A stretch of 64,000 nt of DNA from Zopfochytrium polystomum (taxonomy: Eukaryota; Chytridiomycota; Chytridiomycetes; Chytridiales; Chytridiaceae): NCBI GenBank assembly GCA_025765615.1, contig JAIVFJ010000197.1:55063-119062 (forward strand), given 5' to 3'. The translations under genes were made by a program, and so were the position numbers. The notes beneath the pieces are model-generated. The model was given only the letters and a program-made list of their open reading frames with translations. It was not told the origin of the DNA and did no database searches. This document shows positions 63,848-64,000 of the stretch, piece by piece (the stretch's first letter is position 1; each line of letters starts with the position of its first letter).

Positions 63848-64000
63848 ATGCACCAACAGGCCGTAGACAGGGCTGCAGAGCAAGGGTATCTGGAGGAGGT
63901 CAAGTTTCTCTACTACAATCGATCCAAAGGATGCGGTTCTCGCCTTCTGCAACAGGCATTGGAGGTGGTGGACGACCTCACAGTCACTTATGCAATTGCA
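63848..64000 (+). pseudogene. Ankyrin-family fragment running off the window
   Basis: From 63848 the plus strand reads AVDRAAEQGYLEEVKFLYYN and RSKGCG, then ALEVVDDLTVTYA, matching the last ankyrin repeat and the following linker of the family (AMDIAAERGYLEVVKFLHEN, RSEGC, LEVVEYLEVNYG). Some 20 bases are missing between the two parts. It continues past the window end, so its condition downstream is unknown. Confidence 0.75.

Noticed and set aside
1..64000. CRISPR arrays, bacterial operons, riboswitches, rRNA genes.
   Set aside because: Nothing of the kind is present. Spliceosomal introns and eukaryotic-only proteins show this is nuclear DNA, and no spaced direct-repeat array or conserved rRNA block was found.

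Overview
The window looks like nuclear DNA from a zoosporic (flagellated) fungus, most probably a chytrid. Three things point there. Genes are broken by short GT-AG introns (47-432 bp). A conserved flagellar outer-arm dynein intermediate chain (DNAI2 type) is present, and most non-flagellated fungi have lost it. Next to it sit fungal-type genes: a TOM40, a PMC1-type Ca2+ pump, a triose-phosphate-transporter-family carrier and a secreted subtilase. The resemblance of the ankyrin family to large chytrid ankyrin families is from memory, so the order (perhaps Rhizophydiales) is only inferred.

The window has two kinds of territory. Positions 1-23.3 kb and about 59.5-64 kb are accessory. They hold two interleaved multicopy families: an ankyrin-repeat family with an F-box-like N-terminus (one intact-looking gene at 5.0-7.8 kb, two damaged near-complete copies at 9.3-12.3 and 18.9-21.6 kb, and fragments at 3.3, 13.0, 18.5, 21.6 and 63.8 kb), and an LRR-like family (one full ORF at 0.96-2.87 kb, remnants at 17.7, 22.5 and 61.5-63.4 kb, and detached 3' tails at 3.0 and 4.8 kb). 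A decayed Ty1/copia element (13.7-17.2 kb) has landed in them. Members of the two families tend to sit next to each other on opposite strands.

Positions 23.4-59.5 kb are a conserved block. In order: a multi-pass membrane protein (-), DNAI2 (-), a ZIP zinc transporter (+, head-to-head with DNAI2), TOM40 (+), a TPT/SLC35-type transporter (+), a 1,348-residue protein of unknown function (+), a P-type Ca2+-ATPase (+), a WS/DGAT-family acyltransferase (+), a protein with two predicted membrane spans (+) and a secreted subtilisin-like protease (+) followed by a broken partial copy of its own 3' half. Exon joins were worked out by hand; reading phase was checked across every junction and closes for each resolved gene.

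The genes do not form an operon-like pathway. The main shared theme is the cell biology of a zoosporic fungus: flagellar motility (DNAI2), metal and calcium handling (ZIP, PMC1-type pump), mitochondrial import (TOM40), neutral lipid synthesis (WS/DGAT) and extracellular proteolysis (subtilase). Simple repeats (CT, GA, CA, poly-A/T) are dense between and just upstream of the conserved genes. Three conserved genes carry six apparent one-base insertions, each lengthening a short run of one base, which more likely reflects consensus errors than gene death.
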